This document shows positions 18,280 through 26,409 of a stretch of DNA of 64,000 nucleotides, one piece after another. The notes under the pieces were generated by a model. That model ran no database searches and had not been told where the DNA came from. It was given only the letters and a program-made list of their open reading frames with translations. Source of the stretch: JAENVU01 sp963801105. GTDB lineage: Bacteria > Actinomycetota > Acidimicrobiia > IMCC26256 > JAENVU01. Location of the stretch: the NCBI GenBank assembly GCA_963801105.1, contig CAWDDH010000003.1, forward strand, positions 806,001 to 870,000. The letters run 5' to 3'. The position numbers and the translations under genes were made by a program. Position 1 is the stretch's first letter; each line of letters opens with the position of its first letter.

Positions 18280-18847
18280 CTAGCTCGACGGCGGGGTCGC
18301 CGAGGCGGCGGTCACGTCGCGCAGCTGCACGACGAACCACAGCGTCTCGTCGGGCGCGATCACCGGCGGCTGGCCGGACGGCGCCGTAGGCGAGATCCGC
18401 CGGGATTCCGAGCAGGCGCGTTCCGCCGACCTTCATCCCCACCAGCCCCTGCTGCCAGCCCGGGATGACCCCGTCCAGCGGGAAGGTCGCGGGCTGGCCG
18501 CGGCTGTAGGAGTCGTCGAAGATCTTCCCGGTCGAGCAGCTCACCCCGATGTAGTCGGCAGTGATGGTCGCCCCGGCGGCCACCTCGGCGCCGGTCCCGA
18601 CTTCGAGGTCCTCGACGACGAGCGTCGTCGGGGCCGGCCCGACCTTGACGGGCACATCGGGTGCCCCGTTCGGGACCGGATCCGCGAGCGCGAGGCAGGG
18701 TTTCCCCTTGGCCGAGGCCGCGGGAGGAATCGTCGACGTGGTCGAGCCGGATGCGCCCGGGCTCGAACCACTGCTGCCACAGGCGCCCAGCGCGAGCGCA
18801 GCGGTGAACCCGGCCGCGACGAGGAAGAGGGAGGGACGACGGATCAT
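18280..18847 (-). CDS. FKBP-type peptidyl-prolyl isomerase lipoprotein (frameshifted near 18386)
   Basis: Secreted lipoprotein: residues 1-24 form a signal peptide ending in the lipobox LGAC, followed by a Ser/Thr-rich linker (SSGSSPGASGSTTSTIPP). The FKBP core shows GTGAEVAAGATITADYIG, FDDSYSRGQPATFPLDGVIPGW (a conserved FKBP stretch), MKVGGTRLLGIPADLAYG and, after correction, GQPPVIAPDETLWFVVQL. The frame breaks in TACGGCGCCGTCCGG. Dropping one G restores Y-G-A-S-G-Q and gives 188 aa. It acts in envelope protein folding, so its place between ccr and the epimerase is functionally unexpected and probably reflects shared transcription only. Confidence 0.87.
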
Positions 18848-18884
18848 GGGCGGCACCGTAGCGGCACCGGCGCGCCCGGTGGCA

Positions 18885-20252
18885 TCACCGCCCGGCGGAC
18901 CGCGCCTCCTCGTGGCGACGGAACCGGGTGATCTGCGGGAGCAGACGCTCGCGCATCTCGCCATCGGTCACGCCGAGGCCGCCCTCGGGCGCGAGGCACA
19001 ACACACCGAGCTTGCCCTCCGACTCGTTGTGGTGCACCGCGTAGGCCGCCTGGCCCGCGTCCGCGAGCGTGTAGACGCGCGACAGCGTCGGGTGCACCTT
19101 GCCTTCGCACACCGCGCGGTTCGCCTCCCATGCCTCGCGGTAGTTCGCGAAGTGACAGCCCTTGAGCGTCTTGAGGTTCATCCAGAGGTAGCGGTTGTCG
19201 TACTCGATCATGAAGCCACTGGTGGCCGCGCACGTGATGATCATCCCGCCGCGCTTGGCGACGAAGACCGACGCGCCCATGGTCGAGCGCCCGGGGTGCT
19301 CGAAGACGATGTCGACGTCGCGCCCGATGAGCTCACGGATCTTCTTCCCGAGCCGGCGCCACTCACCGGGGTCCTGCTCGCCCTCCTCGTTCCAGAACTT
19401 GTAGCCCTCGGCACGACGGTCGATCACGGCCTCGACGCCCATGTCCCGCAGCAGCGCAGCACGCGACTCGCTCGAGACGACCCCGACGGGCGTGCCACCG
19501 CCGTTCATGACGTACTGGCACGCGTACGCGCCGATGCCACCCGTCGCGCCCCACACGAGCACGCTCTGGCCCTGGGTCATCTGCGAGCCGTTCGGGCTCA
19601 CGATCATCCGGTAGCTGGTGCTGTTGCACAGCGCGTTGACCGCGGCCTCCTCCCACGTGAGGTGCGCGGGCTTCGGCATGAGCTGGTTCGCTTTCACGAC
19701 ACTCAGGTCCGCGAGCCCGCCGAAGTTGGACTCGAAGCCCCAGATCCGCTGGTTGGTGGCGAGCATGGAGTCATCGTGCGCGGAGGGGTCCTGGTCGTCG
19801 AGGTAGTTGCAGTGGACGGTCACCGTGTCGCCGGGCTTCCAGTTCCGCACCGCGGAGCCGACCCGCAGGACGACGCCCGACGCGTCGCTCCCCATCACGT
19901 GGAACGGCTGGTCGTGGCGCGCGCCCCAGACGCTCTCCTTGCCGAGCCGCTTCAGGAACCCGAACGTCGGGAGCGGCTCGAAGATCGAGGTCCACACAGT
20001 GTTGAAGTTGATCGAGCTGGCCATGACCGCGATCACGGCCTCGTCCGGCGCGATCTCGGGGAACGGGAACTCCTCGACATGGGTCGAGACCCGGGGGTCC
20101 TTCTCCTCGGACGCCATCCCGGCGAACATCTCCTGCTCGTCGGCCCGGACCAGCGCCCCGCGCACGCCCTCGGGAAGTGGCAGCGATGCGAGCTCGTCCC
20201 CGGGGGCACCCTCGAGGACGGCGGAGCGGATGGCGTCGATCTCGGTCGTCAT
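18885..20252 (-). CDS. ccr: Crotonyl-CoA carboxylase/reductase
   Basis: NADPH-dependent reductive carboxylation of crotonyl-CoA to ethylmalonyl-CoA, the defining step of the ethylmalonyl-CoA pathway. The protein is 455 aa of the zinc-less MDR family. Family-specific features are SSINFNTVWTSIFEPLPTF, HVMGSDASGVVLRVG, VHCNYLDDQDP, RIWGFESNFGGLADLSVV and NALCNSTSYRM. These precede the nucleotide motif VLVWGATGGIGAYACQ and VFEHPGRSTMGASVFV. The length and these Ccr-specific blocks exclude a plain quinone or enoyl reductase. The ATG at 20252 is divergent from the thiolase at 20405, with 152 bp between. It heads an operon running to the metallophosphoesterase at 14001. Confidence 0.96.
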   Translation of the reverse strand: MTTEIDAIRSAVLEGAPGDELASLPLPEGVRGALVRADEQEMFAGMASEEKDPRVSTHVEEFPFPEIAPDEAVIAVMASSINFNTVWTSIFEPLPTFGFLKRLGKESVWGARHDQPFHVMGSDASGVVLRVGSAVRNWKPGDTVTVHCNYLDDQDPSAHDDSMLATNQRIWGFESNFGGLADLSVVKANQLMPKPAHLTWEEAAVNALCNSTSYRMIVSPNGSQMTQGQSVLVWGATGGIGAYACQYVMNGGGTPVGVVSSESRAALLRDMGVEAVIDRRAEGYKFWNEEGEQDPGEWRRLGKKIRELIGRDVDIVFEHPGRSTMGASVFVAKRGGMIITCAATSGFMIEYDNRYLWMNLKTLKGCHFANYREAWEANRAVCEGKVHPTLSRVYTLADAGQAAYAVHHNESEGKLGVLCLAPEGGLGVTDGEMRERLLPQITRFRRHEEARSAGR

Positions 20253-20404
20253 GCCCGGGGACGGTAGCGGCGCGCACGTCGCCGTCGCACACCTCGGAGC
20301 GGTCGCACGGTCCGGCCGCCTGGACGAAATGCGCAGGCCGACGGCTACCATTCGCGCCGTACGGCCGGTCGCCGACCGGCGTCCCACTTCTCCCGGGAGC
20401 TGCC

Positions 20405-21586
20405 ATGCCTGGTTCCGTGATCGTCTCCACCGCCCGCACGCCGATCGGCAAGCTCTCGGGTGCGCTCTCGTCGCTCAGCGCGATGGACCTCGGCGGTGTC
20501 GCCATCAAGGGTGCGCTCGAGCGCGCCGGGGTCGACGCCGACCAGGTCGACTACGTGATCATGGGTCACGTGCTCCAGGCCGGTCAGGGTCAGATCACCG
20601 CCCGCCAGGCCGCGGCCAACGCCGGCATCCCGATGACGGTCCCTGCGCTCACGGTCAACAAGGTCTGCCTGTCGGGGATCAACGCGCTCTACCTCGCGGA
20701 CCAGATGATCGCCGCGGGAGACGCCGAAGTGGTCGTGGCCGGCGGAATGGAGTCCATGACCGGCGCGCCGTACCTGCTCCCCAACGCCCGATCGGGCTAC
20801 CGCATGGGCAACGCCGAGCTCGTCGACTCGCTGATCCACGACGGCCTGTGGTGTGCCTTCGAGATGGAGCACATGGGCACCGGGACCCAGCGCTACGCGG
20901 ACGAGCACGAGGTCGAGCGGGCGGCGCAGGACGAGCTCGCAGCGAAGAGCCACGAGCGGGCCGCGGCCGCCATCAAGGCCGGGCGCCTCGCTGACGAGAT
21001 CACGCCGGTCTCCATCCCCCAGCGCAAGGGTGACCCGGTCATCTTCGAAGAGGACGAGGGCGTGCGGCCGGGAACGACGGTCGAATCGCTCGCGGCGCTA
21101 CGCCCGGCGTTCTCCAAGGACGGGACCATCACCGCGGGCAACGCATCGCAGATCTCCGACGGAGCGGCGGCGATGATCGTCACGAGCCGCGAGAAGGCCG
21201 AGGAGCTCGGTCTCACACCGATCGCGGAGCTGGTCGGGTTCGGCATGGTCGCCGGTCCCGACCCGTCGCTGCTGCACCAGCCGTCCCGGGCGATCAAGCG
21301 GGCACTCGACCAGGCGAACCTGCCGTTGACCGACGTGGACCTCTTCGAGCTGAACGAGGCGTTCGCCGCGGTCGGGATCGCGTCGATGCGCGACCTCGGC
21401 ATCAACGACGACGTCGTGAACGTGAACGGTGGCGCGATCGCGCTCGGCCACCCGGTGGGCATGTCCGGCGCGCGGATCGTCGGCTCGATCATCCACGAGC
21501 TCCGCCGCCGCGGCGGTGGCCTCGGCGCCGCCGCCCTCTGCGGTGGTGGCGGCCAGGGCGACGCCGCGTTGATCCGCACCCTCTAG
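20405..21586 (+). CDS. Acetyl-CoA C-acetyltransferase (thiolase)
   Basis: Condenses two acetyl-CoA to acetoacetyl-CoA, or the reverse. It is 393 aa with the full thiolase set. Active-site Cys is in TVNKVCLSGINA (about residue 88), followed by GGMESMTGAPYLL, NASQISDGAAA and NEAFAAVGIA. The catalytic His is in NGGAIALGHPVGMSGARI, and the second catalytic Cys is in ALCGGGGQGDA. The start ATG follows GGGAGCTGCC. Divergence from ccr and the presence of a 3-hydroxyacyl-CoA dehydrogenase point to the biosynthetic direction feeding the ethylmalonyl-CoA pathway. A beta-oxidation thiolase would normally pair with a FadB-like partner, not seen here. Confidence 0.94.
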   Translation: MPGSVIVSTARTPIGKLSGALSSLSAMDLGGVAIKGALERAGVDADQVDYVIMGHVLQAGQGQITARQAAANAGIPMTVPALTVNKVCLSGINALYLADQMIAAGDAEVVVAGGMESMTGAPYLLPNARSGYRMGNAELVDSLIHDGLWCAFEMEHMGTGTQRYADEHEVERAAQDELAAKSHERAAAAIKAGRLADEITPVSIPQRKGDPVIFEEDEGVRPGTTVESLAALRPAFSKDGTITAGNASQISDGAAAMIVTSREKAEELGLTPIAELVGFGMVAGPDPSLLHQPSRAIKRALDQANLPLTDVDLFELNEAFAAVGIASMRDLGINDDVVNVNGGAIALGHPVGMSGARIVGSIIHELRRRGGGLGAAALCGGGGQGDAALIRTL

Positions 21587-21680
21587 CCGAGCGTCGCTCA
21601 GGCCGGGTCGGGCGGGAAGACCGGCAAGCGTCACGCTGGCGCGAGCACGAGCGGCGCCGCCCCGCGCCACATCCGCGCGG

Positions 21681-22151
21681 CTAGACGGGCAGCGCGTCGA
21701 AGGGCGCGATCGGCAGGTTGCGCGCGACCCACCAGAGCGCGAGAACTCCGAGCAGGATCCAGCCGGCGCGGGCCGGGAGTCTCGGCGTGCGCCACCGCGG
21801 GCCGCCGAGCGCGGCCGTGAGGGATACGAAGAGCCACCAGGCGACGACCGGAACCGCGAGCAGGACGACCGGGTTGTACCCGAACGCTCCGACCGGGTCG
21901 CCGACGGCCAGGCGGTGCAGCATCCGCGTGGAGCCGCAGAACGGGCACGCGAGCCCGGTGGCGGCCCGAAACAGGCACAGGCCCGGTCCCCCGGTCGGGT
22001 CCACGACCGCCATCGCGACGCAAGCGCCGAGACCGACTGCGCCCACGACGACGGGAGCGAGAACCGGTCGGGGCACCAGGGGACGCAGGGGGGGTATGGG
22101 ACCGTCCACGGGTTCCGGGGACGTCTCGGCACAAACGTCGACGACTGCCAC
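21681..22151 (-). CDS. DUF2752 membrane protein
   Basis: 156 aa with about three transmembrane helices. It carries the DUF2752 signature: a Gly/Pro turn, LCLFRAATGLACPFCGSTRMLHRLAVGDPVGAF with the paired Cys motif C-P-x-C-G-x-T-R, and then NPVVLLAVPVVAWW. The GTG at 22151 is chosen because TACGCT (complement of 22158-22163) stands 6 nt upstream. Longer starts would run into the divergent neighbour. The family has no firmly established function. The two Cys could bind metal or form a disulfide. Confidence 0.75.
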   Translation of the reverse strand: MAVVDVCAETSPEPVDGPIPPLRPLVPRPVLAPVVVGAVGLGACVAMAVVDPTGGPGLCLFRAATGLACPFCGSTRMLHRLAVGDPVGAFGYNPVVLLAVPVVAWWLFVSLTAALGGPRWRTPRLPARAGWILLGVLALWWVARNLPIAPFDALPV

Positions 22152-22220
22152 GAGGTCAGCGTAGGAGCCGCCCACCGGTGCAGGGGCGATGAGGTCCGCG
22201 CCCGGCCTGACCAGCACCGT

Positions 22221-22226
22221 TAGCGT
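22221..22226 (+). promoter_or_regulatory. -10 hexamer TAGCGT in a block shared with position 34510
   Basis: The block GCACCGTTAGCGTTTCGGCG precedes this gene by about 25 nt. A near-identical block precedes the paralogous gene at 34545. TAGCGT is the likely -10, followed by a conserved TTTCGRCGT stretch that may cover the transcription start. Confidence 0.45.
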
Positions 22227-22257
22227 TTCGGCGTCATCCGTCCGATGGGAGCAATCC

Positions 22258-23034
22258 ATGTCGCAGTTTCCGCCGAGCACGCCACCGCCACCGCCACCGC
22301 CTTCCGATGGGATTCCGGCGCAGGGAGGCGGCCAGCCCGCCGAGGCAGGCGCCGCGATCAGCTACGGCTGGAAGAAGTTCCAGGAGCACTGGGGAGAGAT
22401 CCTCGTCGCGCTCCTCATCGGCTTCGGCATCCTCGTGGTGCTGGGGATCCTCGGCTACGTCGTGCAGAACAGCCTCCTCGACACCGGGACCTGCAGGGTG
22501 AAGGTGACCAACGACACGATCCGCACCACCGGATGCGGCGGGCCCGGCTTCGTCACGCGCATCCTCGTCTGGGCGCTGTTCCAGTTCCTGATCTTCCTCG
22601 GCCAGTCGGCGATCGCGCTCTTCGTGATCCGGGCGGCCCTGATGATCGTCCGCGGCCAGAAGCTCGAGGTGTCACGCGTCATGACCGCGGAAGACCTCGG
22701 TCCCTACGTTGTCGGCGCGATCCTCGTCGGCATCATGACGTTCGTGGGCTTCGTGCTCTGCATCATCCCCGGCATACTCGTCCTCTTCTTCACCATCTTC
22801 TGGGGTTACTTCGTCGTCGACCAGAACATGGGAGCGGTCGATGCCATCACCGCCAGCTACAACCTGGTGAAGGACAACGCAGGCGCGGTCCTCGTGTTCC
22901 TGCTCCTCGGCTGGCTCGTGACGATCGCCGGCGCGATCGCGTGCGGCGTCGGCCTGATCGTCGCGATCCCCGTGGTGGTCATCGCGACCGGCTACATGTA
23001 CATGCGCCTCCGCGGTGAGCCCGTCGTCGTGTAG
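22258..23034 (+). CDS. Proline-rich multi-pass membrane protein
   Basis: 258 aa. It starts MSQFPPSTPPPPPPPSDG, a proline tract of about 20 residues, then a short Gly/Ala linker and the amphipathic ISYGWKKFQEHWGEI. At least five hydrophobic helices follow (about residues 44-66, 98-125, 150-190 and 205-250). The arrangement resembles the DUF7847/glycerophosphodiesterase-membrane-domain type of integral protein, with no catalytic domain. GGGAGCAATCC precedes the ATG. The first six residues, the proline tract and the upstream promoter block are shared with the gene at 34545, so the two are related in control if not in fold. Function is unknown. Confidence 0.7.
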   Translation: MSQFPPSTPPPPPPPSDGIPAQGGGQPAEAGAAISYGWKKFQEHWGEILVALLIGFGILVVLGILGYVVQNSLLDTGTCRVKVTNDTIRTTGCGGPGFVTRILVWALFQFLIFLGQSAIALFVIRAALMIVRGQKLEVSRVMTAEDLGPYVVGAILVGIMTFVGFVLCIIPGILVLFFTIFWGYFVVDQNMGAVDAITASYNLVKDNAGAVLVFLLLGWLVTIAGAIACGVGLIVAIPVVVIATGYMYMRLRGEPVVV

Positions 23035-23068
23035 CCGGCGCGGCGCCGGGCCGCCCTCACCCCGCCGT

Positions 23069-23821
23069 TCAACGCCCGTTGCTCGAGAAGTGCTGGTAGT
23101 CGGTCGGCGACGACCAGTACCCGCCCCAACCCCAGCCGGCCCCCGCGAAGGCATCGACCAGCGGACCGCCGGCCACGGCCATCCCGGACCGGACGTTCGA
23201 ACGGTCGAGGAAGCGCTGCGAGGCGGGGTGTGAGGTCGTCCCATTCGTCACGTAGGGGTTCTCGATCGGGTTGACGTCGATGGCACGCCCGTACGCGTGT
23301 TGCGACCAGACACCGCCGCCGGTGCTGCGCTCGCGGCAGTTGAACGCCGAGGTGTTGTCCGCCTCGATCGAGGTGAAGTCGTCGGCGCCGAAATCGTCGA
23401 CCAACCGGATGCTGCGGATGGGGAAGCGCGCCGCGAACAGCCGACCGAATGCGCCTCGCATCGCATCCACCGCATCGGCGTTGACCACCAGCTCACCCTC
23501 GTGCGGTTCGCCGTCGAATCCCCAGTAGGAAAGCGTCACGTAGCGCAGGCTCTCCAGGGGAACTGGACACCCGGACCGCCACGACGAACCTTCGATCCGC
23601 GCACGGACCGGTCCTTCGATCGGTCCGGCGGAGAAAGCGAACCGAGCCGCGGGAGCGGTGGTCGGCGGCGGCGCCGTCGTCGTCGGCGCGATGACCGGCG
23701 GGCTCGATGTGGTCGTGGTCGTCGTGGTCGTCGACCTCGGCGCATCGGACACAGGATCCGATGCGCCGCTACAGGCTGCGAGCACCGCGACGCCGAGGGC
23801 GCCCAGTAGTGCCGACTTCAA
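23069..23821 (-). CDS. Lipoprotein with M15-like (D-Ala-D-Ala carboxypeptidase/VanY) domain
   Basis: 250 aa. A signal peptide with lipobox (LGVAVLAACSG) is followed by a Thr/Pro-rich spacer of about 30 residues, then a peptidase M15-type domain. The zinc site is visible as SQHAYGRAIDVNPIENPY (His and Asp of H-x6-D) and DYQHFS (third ligand His), with YWG and FNCR earlier. It probably trims peptidoglycan peptides outside the membrane. The start is unusual: a TTG at 23819-23821 overlaps the stop of the upstream DUF2510 gene as TTGA, implying coupled translation. TTG at 23827 is the alternative. Confidence 0.82.
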   Translation of the reverse strand: MKSALLGALGVAVLAACSGASDPVSDAPRSTTTTTTTTSSPPVIAPTTTAPPPTTAPAARFAFSAGPIEGPVRARIEGSSWRSGCPVPLESLRYVTLSYWGFDGEPHEGELVVNADAVDAMRGAFGRLFAARFPIRSIRLVDDFGADDFTSIEADNTSAFNCRERSTGGGVWSQHAYGRAIDVNPIENPYVTNGTTSHPASQRFLDRSNVRSGMAVAGGPLVDAFAGAGWGWGGYWSSPTDYQHFSSNGR

Positions 23822-25131
23822 GGACAAGGAACGGCGACCCGCAAGGGATCGAAACCCGGAGCGTCCACGTACACCGCGGCGACGAAGGTACCGGCGGGAG
23901 TGCGGTCCCACGCGGTGCTGCTGCGCCCGAGGACCGACGACTGCACCGACTCTCCGTTCACCTGGCACTCGACCGCGAGCTTCTGGCTCTCGAGGAGGCG
24001 ACCGACCTCGGGAGCGGCGCCGTTGGGAGCGGCGCGGATCGAGAGGAAGCAGTCGCCGTTGCCGCCGGCTCCACACGTGCGGGCGACGGTGCCGATCACC
24101 GGGGTCAGGGCCGCGAGCGTGGTGCTCGTCGTGCTGGTCGTGCTGGTCGTACTCGTACTGGTCGACGAAGTGGTGGATCGGCGCGCGACGGGCTCCTTTC
24201 CCCGAGGCGAGGACGCCGCCGTCGTGCCGTCGTCCTTGCGCACGTAGTACGTGATCGCGCCGCTCGCGACGGCCACCACGACTGCGAGTACAGCGAGCCC
24301 CACCGGGCGGCGCCACCCGCTGGGAGTCTTCGCCCGCGGCAGGAGCGGCGCGGGAACCACGGGAGCCGCGAGCGGTGGCGCCGGCGGCGGCTGCTGCGCG
24401 GCACCGGGGGGTGGAGGGGGCACCTCGACGGCAGGGGGCGACGGGACCTCGGCACCGGGCGGTGGCGCGACGACGACCGTCTCGGTCGCTGCGGCTCGCG
24501 CCTCGGCGTCGGCCGCGTCGGTGACCACGGTCTCCATCGCGGCTTCCGGCGGCGGCGGCGGCACCTCGGTCAGAGCAGGCGGCGGCGGCACCACACCCGG
24601 CGGCGGCGGCACCTCGGTCAGAGCAGGCGGCGGCGGCACCACACCCGGCGGCGGCGGCACCTCGGTCAAAGCAGGCGGCGGCGGCACCACACCCGGCGGC
24701 GGCGGCACCTCGGTCAGAGCAGGCGGCGGCACCACACCCGGCGGCGGCGGCACCTCGGTCAAAGCAGGCGGCGGCGGCACCACACCCGGCGGCGGCGGCA
24801 CCTCGGTCAAAGCAGGCGGCGGCGGCACCACACCCGGCGGCGGCGGCACCTCGGTCAAAGCAGGCGGCGGCGGCACCACACCCGGCGGCGGCGGCACCTC
24901 GGTCAAAGCAGGCGGCGGCGGCACCACACCCGGCGGCGGCGGCACCTCGGTCAAAGCAGGCGGCGGCACCACATCCGGCGGCGGCGGCACCTCGGTCACG
25001 GCGGGCGGTGCGAGGGGACGCTCGACCCACGTGGAGCCGTCCCAGGCGAGCTCGTGGGTCCACGTCGAGCCGTCCCAGTAGCGGGTTACCTCATCGGTCT
25101 CCGCATCCGGATACCAGCCCTCCGTCGTCAT
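23818..25131 (-). CDS. DUF2510 protein with proline-rich tandem repeats, one membrane helix and an SH3-like domain
   Basis: 437 aa. The ATG at 25131 follows GGAGGGAAG. Residues 1-35 hold a DUF2510 motif (GWYPDAETDEVTRYWDG) with a second Trp-Asp-Gly unit. About 160 residues follow of a 16-residue repeat, ALTEVPPPPGVVPPPP, in about nine copies with two or three shortened by one Pro. A Pro/Ala linker, a transmembrane helix (VGLAVLAVVVAVASGAITYY) and a Thr/Ser spacer precede a C-terminal SH3b-like domain. That domain begins VARTCGAGGNGDCFLSIRAAP. The predicted topology puts the repeats in the cytoplasm and the SH3-like part outside. It overlaps the M15 lipoprotein gene, suggesting a joint cell-wall role. 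Confidence 0.78.
   Translation of the reverse strand: MTTEGWYPDAETDEVTRYWDGSTWTHELAWDGSTWVERPLAPPAVTEVPPPPDVVPPPALTEVPPPPGVVPPPPALTEVPPPPGVVPPPPALTEVPPPPGVVPPPPALTEVPPPPGVVPPPPALTEVPPPPGVVPPPALTEVPPPPGVVPPPPALTEVPPPPGVVPPPPALTEVPPPPGVVPPPPALTEVPPPPPEAAMETVVTDAADAEARAAATETVVVAPPPGAEVPSPPAVEVPPPPPGAAQQPPPAPPLAAPVVPAPLLPRAKTPSGWRRPVGLAVLAVVVAVASGAITYYVRKDDGTTAASSPRGKEPVARRSTTSSTSTSTTSTTSTTSTTLAALTPVIGTVARTCGAGGNGDCFLSIRAAPNGAAPEVGRLLESQKLAVECQVNGESVQSSVLGRSSTAWDRTPAGTFVAAVYVDAPGFDPLRVAVPCP
24545..25005. repeat. 48-bp coding tandem repeat (about nine units)
   Basis: Head-to-tail copies of a 48-bp GC-rich unit beginning GGCGGCGGCGGCACCTCGGT on the plus strand. Two units are 45 bp, having lost one GGC. 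Units differ mainly at GTCAGAGC versus GTCAAAGC, an A/G variant that groups copies. The repeat encodes the proline-rich segment of the DUF2510 protein. Copy number may be variable between strains and may be collapsed in the assembly. Confidence 0.9.
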
Positions 25132-25181
25132 CTTCCCTCCGCGCTGCAACCGCACCGACCACCCATTTTGCGCAATCATGA

Positions 25182-25193
25182 GACCAGTTGGTC
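25182..25193. promoter_or_regulatory. Palindrome GACCA-GT-TGGTC in a divergent intergenic region
   Basis: A 12-bp near-palindrome with 5-bp arms lies between the divergent DUF2510 gene (start 25131) and the EmbR-like regulator (start 25280). It could be an operator for that regulator or another factor. The 148-bp spacer holds no other clear signal. Confidence 0.3.
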
Positions 25194-25279
25194 AGGGCGG
25201 CGTCAATTCTCGCTCAGCGAACGCGCCTCCGTTCGGTCGGCGCGGTACGCAGCTCTCGAGCTGCGATGATGCCCAGTCG

Positions 25280-26401
25280 ATGGCGCGCCTGCACATCGCC
25301 CTGCTCGGCCCGCTCTCAGTCAGGCTGGACGGCCGCGAGCTCGAGATCCGCGGGGCCAAGCCCCACGGTCTCCTCGCCGCGCTGGCACTGCACCGCGAGT
25401 CTGTCGTCCCGGTCAGCGCGCTGGTGACGTACCTCTGGGACGAGCCCATCCCAGAACGCGCGGAGCACACGCTCCAACAGCACATGTCCTCGCTCCGAAA
25501 GGTCGTGGAGCCCGACCGTCGGTCGCCCACCACGGCCGAACGGCTCCTCACCCGCGACCCCGGATATCTCCTCCACGTCGATGCCCTGGACGTCGACGAT
25601 TTCGAATCGTCCAGCGCGCGGGGCACCGATGCGTACGCGCGCGGCGATCTCGACAGTGCGCTCGTCGAGCTCGATCAGGCGATGGCCGGAATCCGAGGTC
25701 GTCCCCTGGCCGACGTCCGGAGCTCCATGCGGCTCGAAGCGGCAGCGGTCCGGCTCGAAGAACGTCTTCATGCGACCGCGGAGGTCCGCGTGGACATCCT
25801 GCTGGCCCGCGGCGCGCACCAAGAGGCCATCGTCCTGCTCGAGCCGATGATCGAACAACAGCCTTATCGGGAGAATCTGCGAGCGCAGCTCATGCTCGCC
25901 CTGTATCGGTCCCGCCGCCAGACCGAGGCGCTCGGGGTCTTCCGGGCGACTCGAGCCCTGATGATCGAGCAGCTCGGCGTGGAACCCGGGCGACCACTCC
26001 GCGAGCTCGAGGAGGCGATCCTCCGCCAGGACCCCTCGCTGGATCACCGTGTGGTCGCCAGGAATCAGGTCTCGTCGACGTTCCGAGCCGACGAGAGCCC
26101 CGACTACGGGTGGATCGAGCTTCCGGACGGCCAGGTCATCGCCCTCGCGGGCCCGATCGTCGTCGGGCGTGGTCCCGACACCGACGTGCGACTCGTCGAC
26201 AGCCGCGTCAGTCGCGAACACGCCCGTATCGAGCTACGGGGGGACGGACCGTACGTGGTGGACCTCGGCTCCACCAACGGCACGACCCTCAACGAGGTCA
26301 AGATCGAAGACCGACCATTGGTCGACGGGGACGCGATCAGCCTCGGCGGCGTCGTGCTGCGATATCGCGCGTCGACACCGAATGCGATCGGTCCGGGCTA
26401 G
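25280..26401 (+). CDS. EmbR/SARP-type transcriptional regulator with C-terminal FHA domain
   Basis: 373 aa with the three-part EmbR architecture. A winged-helix OmpR-like DNA-binding domain (about residues 1-95) contains IRGAKPHGLLAALALH and TLQQHMSSLRKVVEP. A bacterial transcriptional activation (BTAD) repeat domain covers about 100-250. An FHA domain covers about 275-365, with GRGPDTDVRLVDSRVSREHA and DLGSTNGTTLNEV; Arg, Ser, His and Asn for phosphothreonine binding are all present. In Mycobacterium, EmbR binds phosphorylated PknH through its FHA domain. Here a Ser/Thr kinase and an FHA-cyclase lie directly convergent, with 8 bp between stops. The gene it controls is not evident. Confidence 0.88.
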   Translation: MARLHIALLGPLSVRLDGRELEIRGAKPHGLLAALALHRESVVPVSALVTYLWDEPIPERAEHTLQQHMSSLRKVVEPDRRSPTTAERLLTRDPGYLLHVDALDVDDFESSSARGTDAYARGDLDSALVELDQAMAGIRGRPLADVRSSMRLEAAAVRLEERLHATAEVRVDILLARGAHQEAIVLLEPMIEQQPYRENLRAQLMLALYRSRRQTEALGVFRATRALMIEQLGVEPGRPLRELEEAILRQDPSLDHRVVARNQVSSTFRADESPDYGWIELPDGQVIALAGPIVVGRGPDTDVRLVDSRVSREHARIELRGDGPYVVDLGSTNGTTLNEVKIEDRPLVDGDAISLGGVVLRYRASTPNAIGPG

Positions 26402-26409
26402 GAGCCGAC

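Noticed and set aside
24545..25005. Tandem repeat as a possible CRISPR array
   Set aside because: Units are head to tail with no unique spacers and encode an in-frame proline-rich segment.
23069..25063. Long open frames on the opposite strand or other frames over the repeats and other genes
   Set aside because: They are by-products of high GC and repeats: codon bias is wrong, motifs are absent and they overlap well-supported genes.
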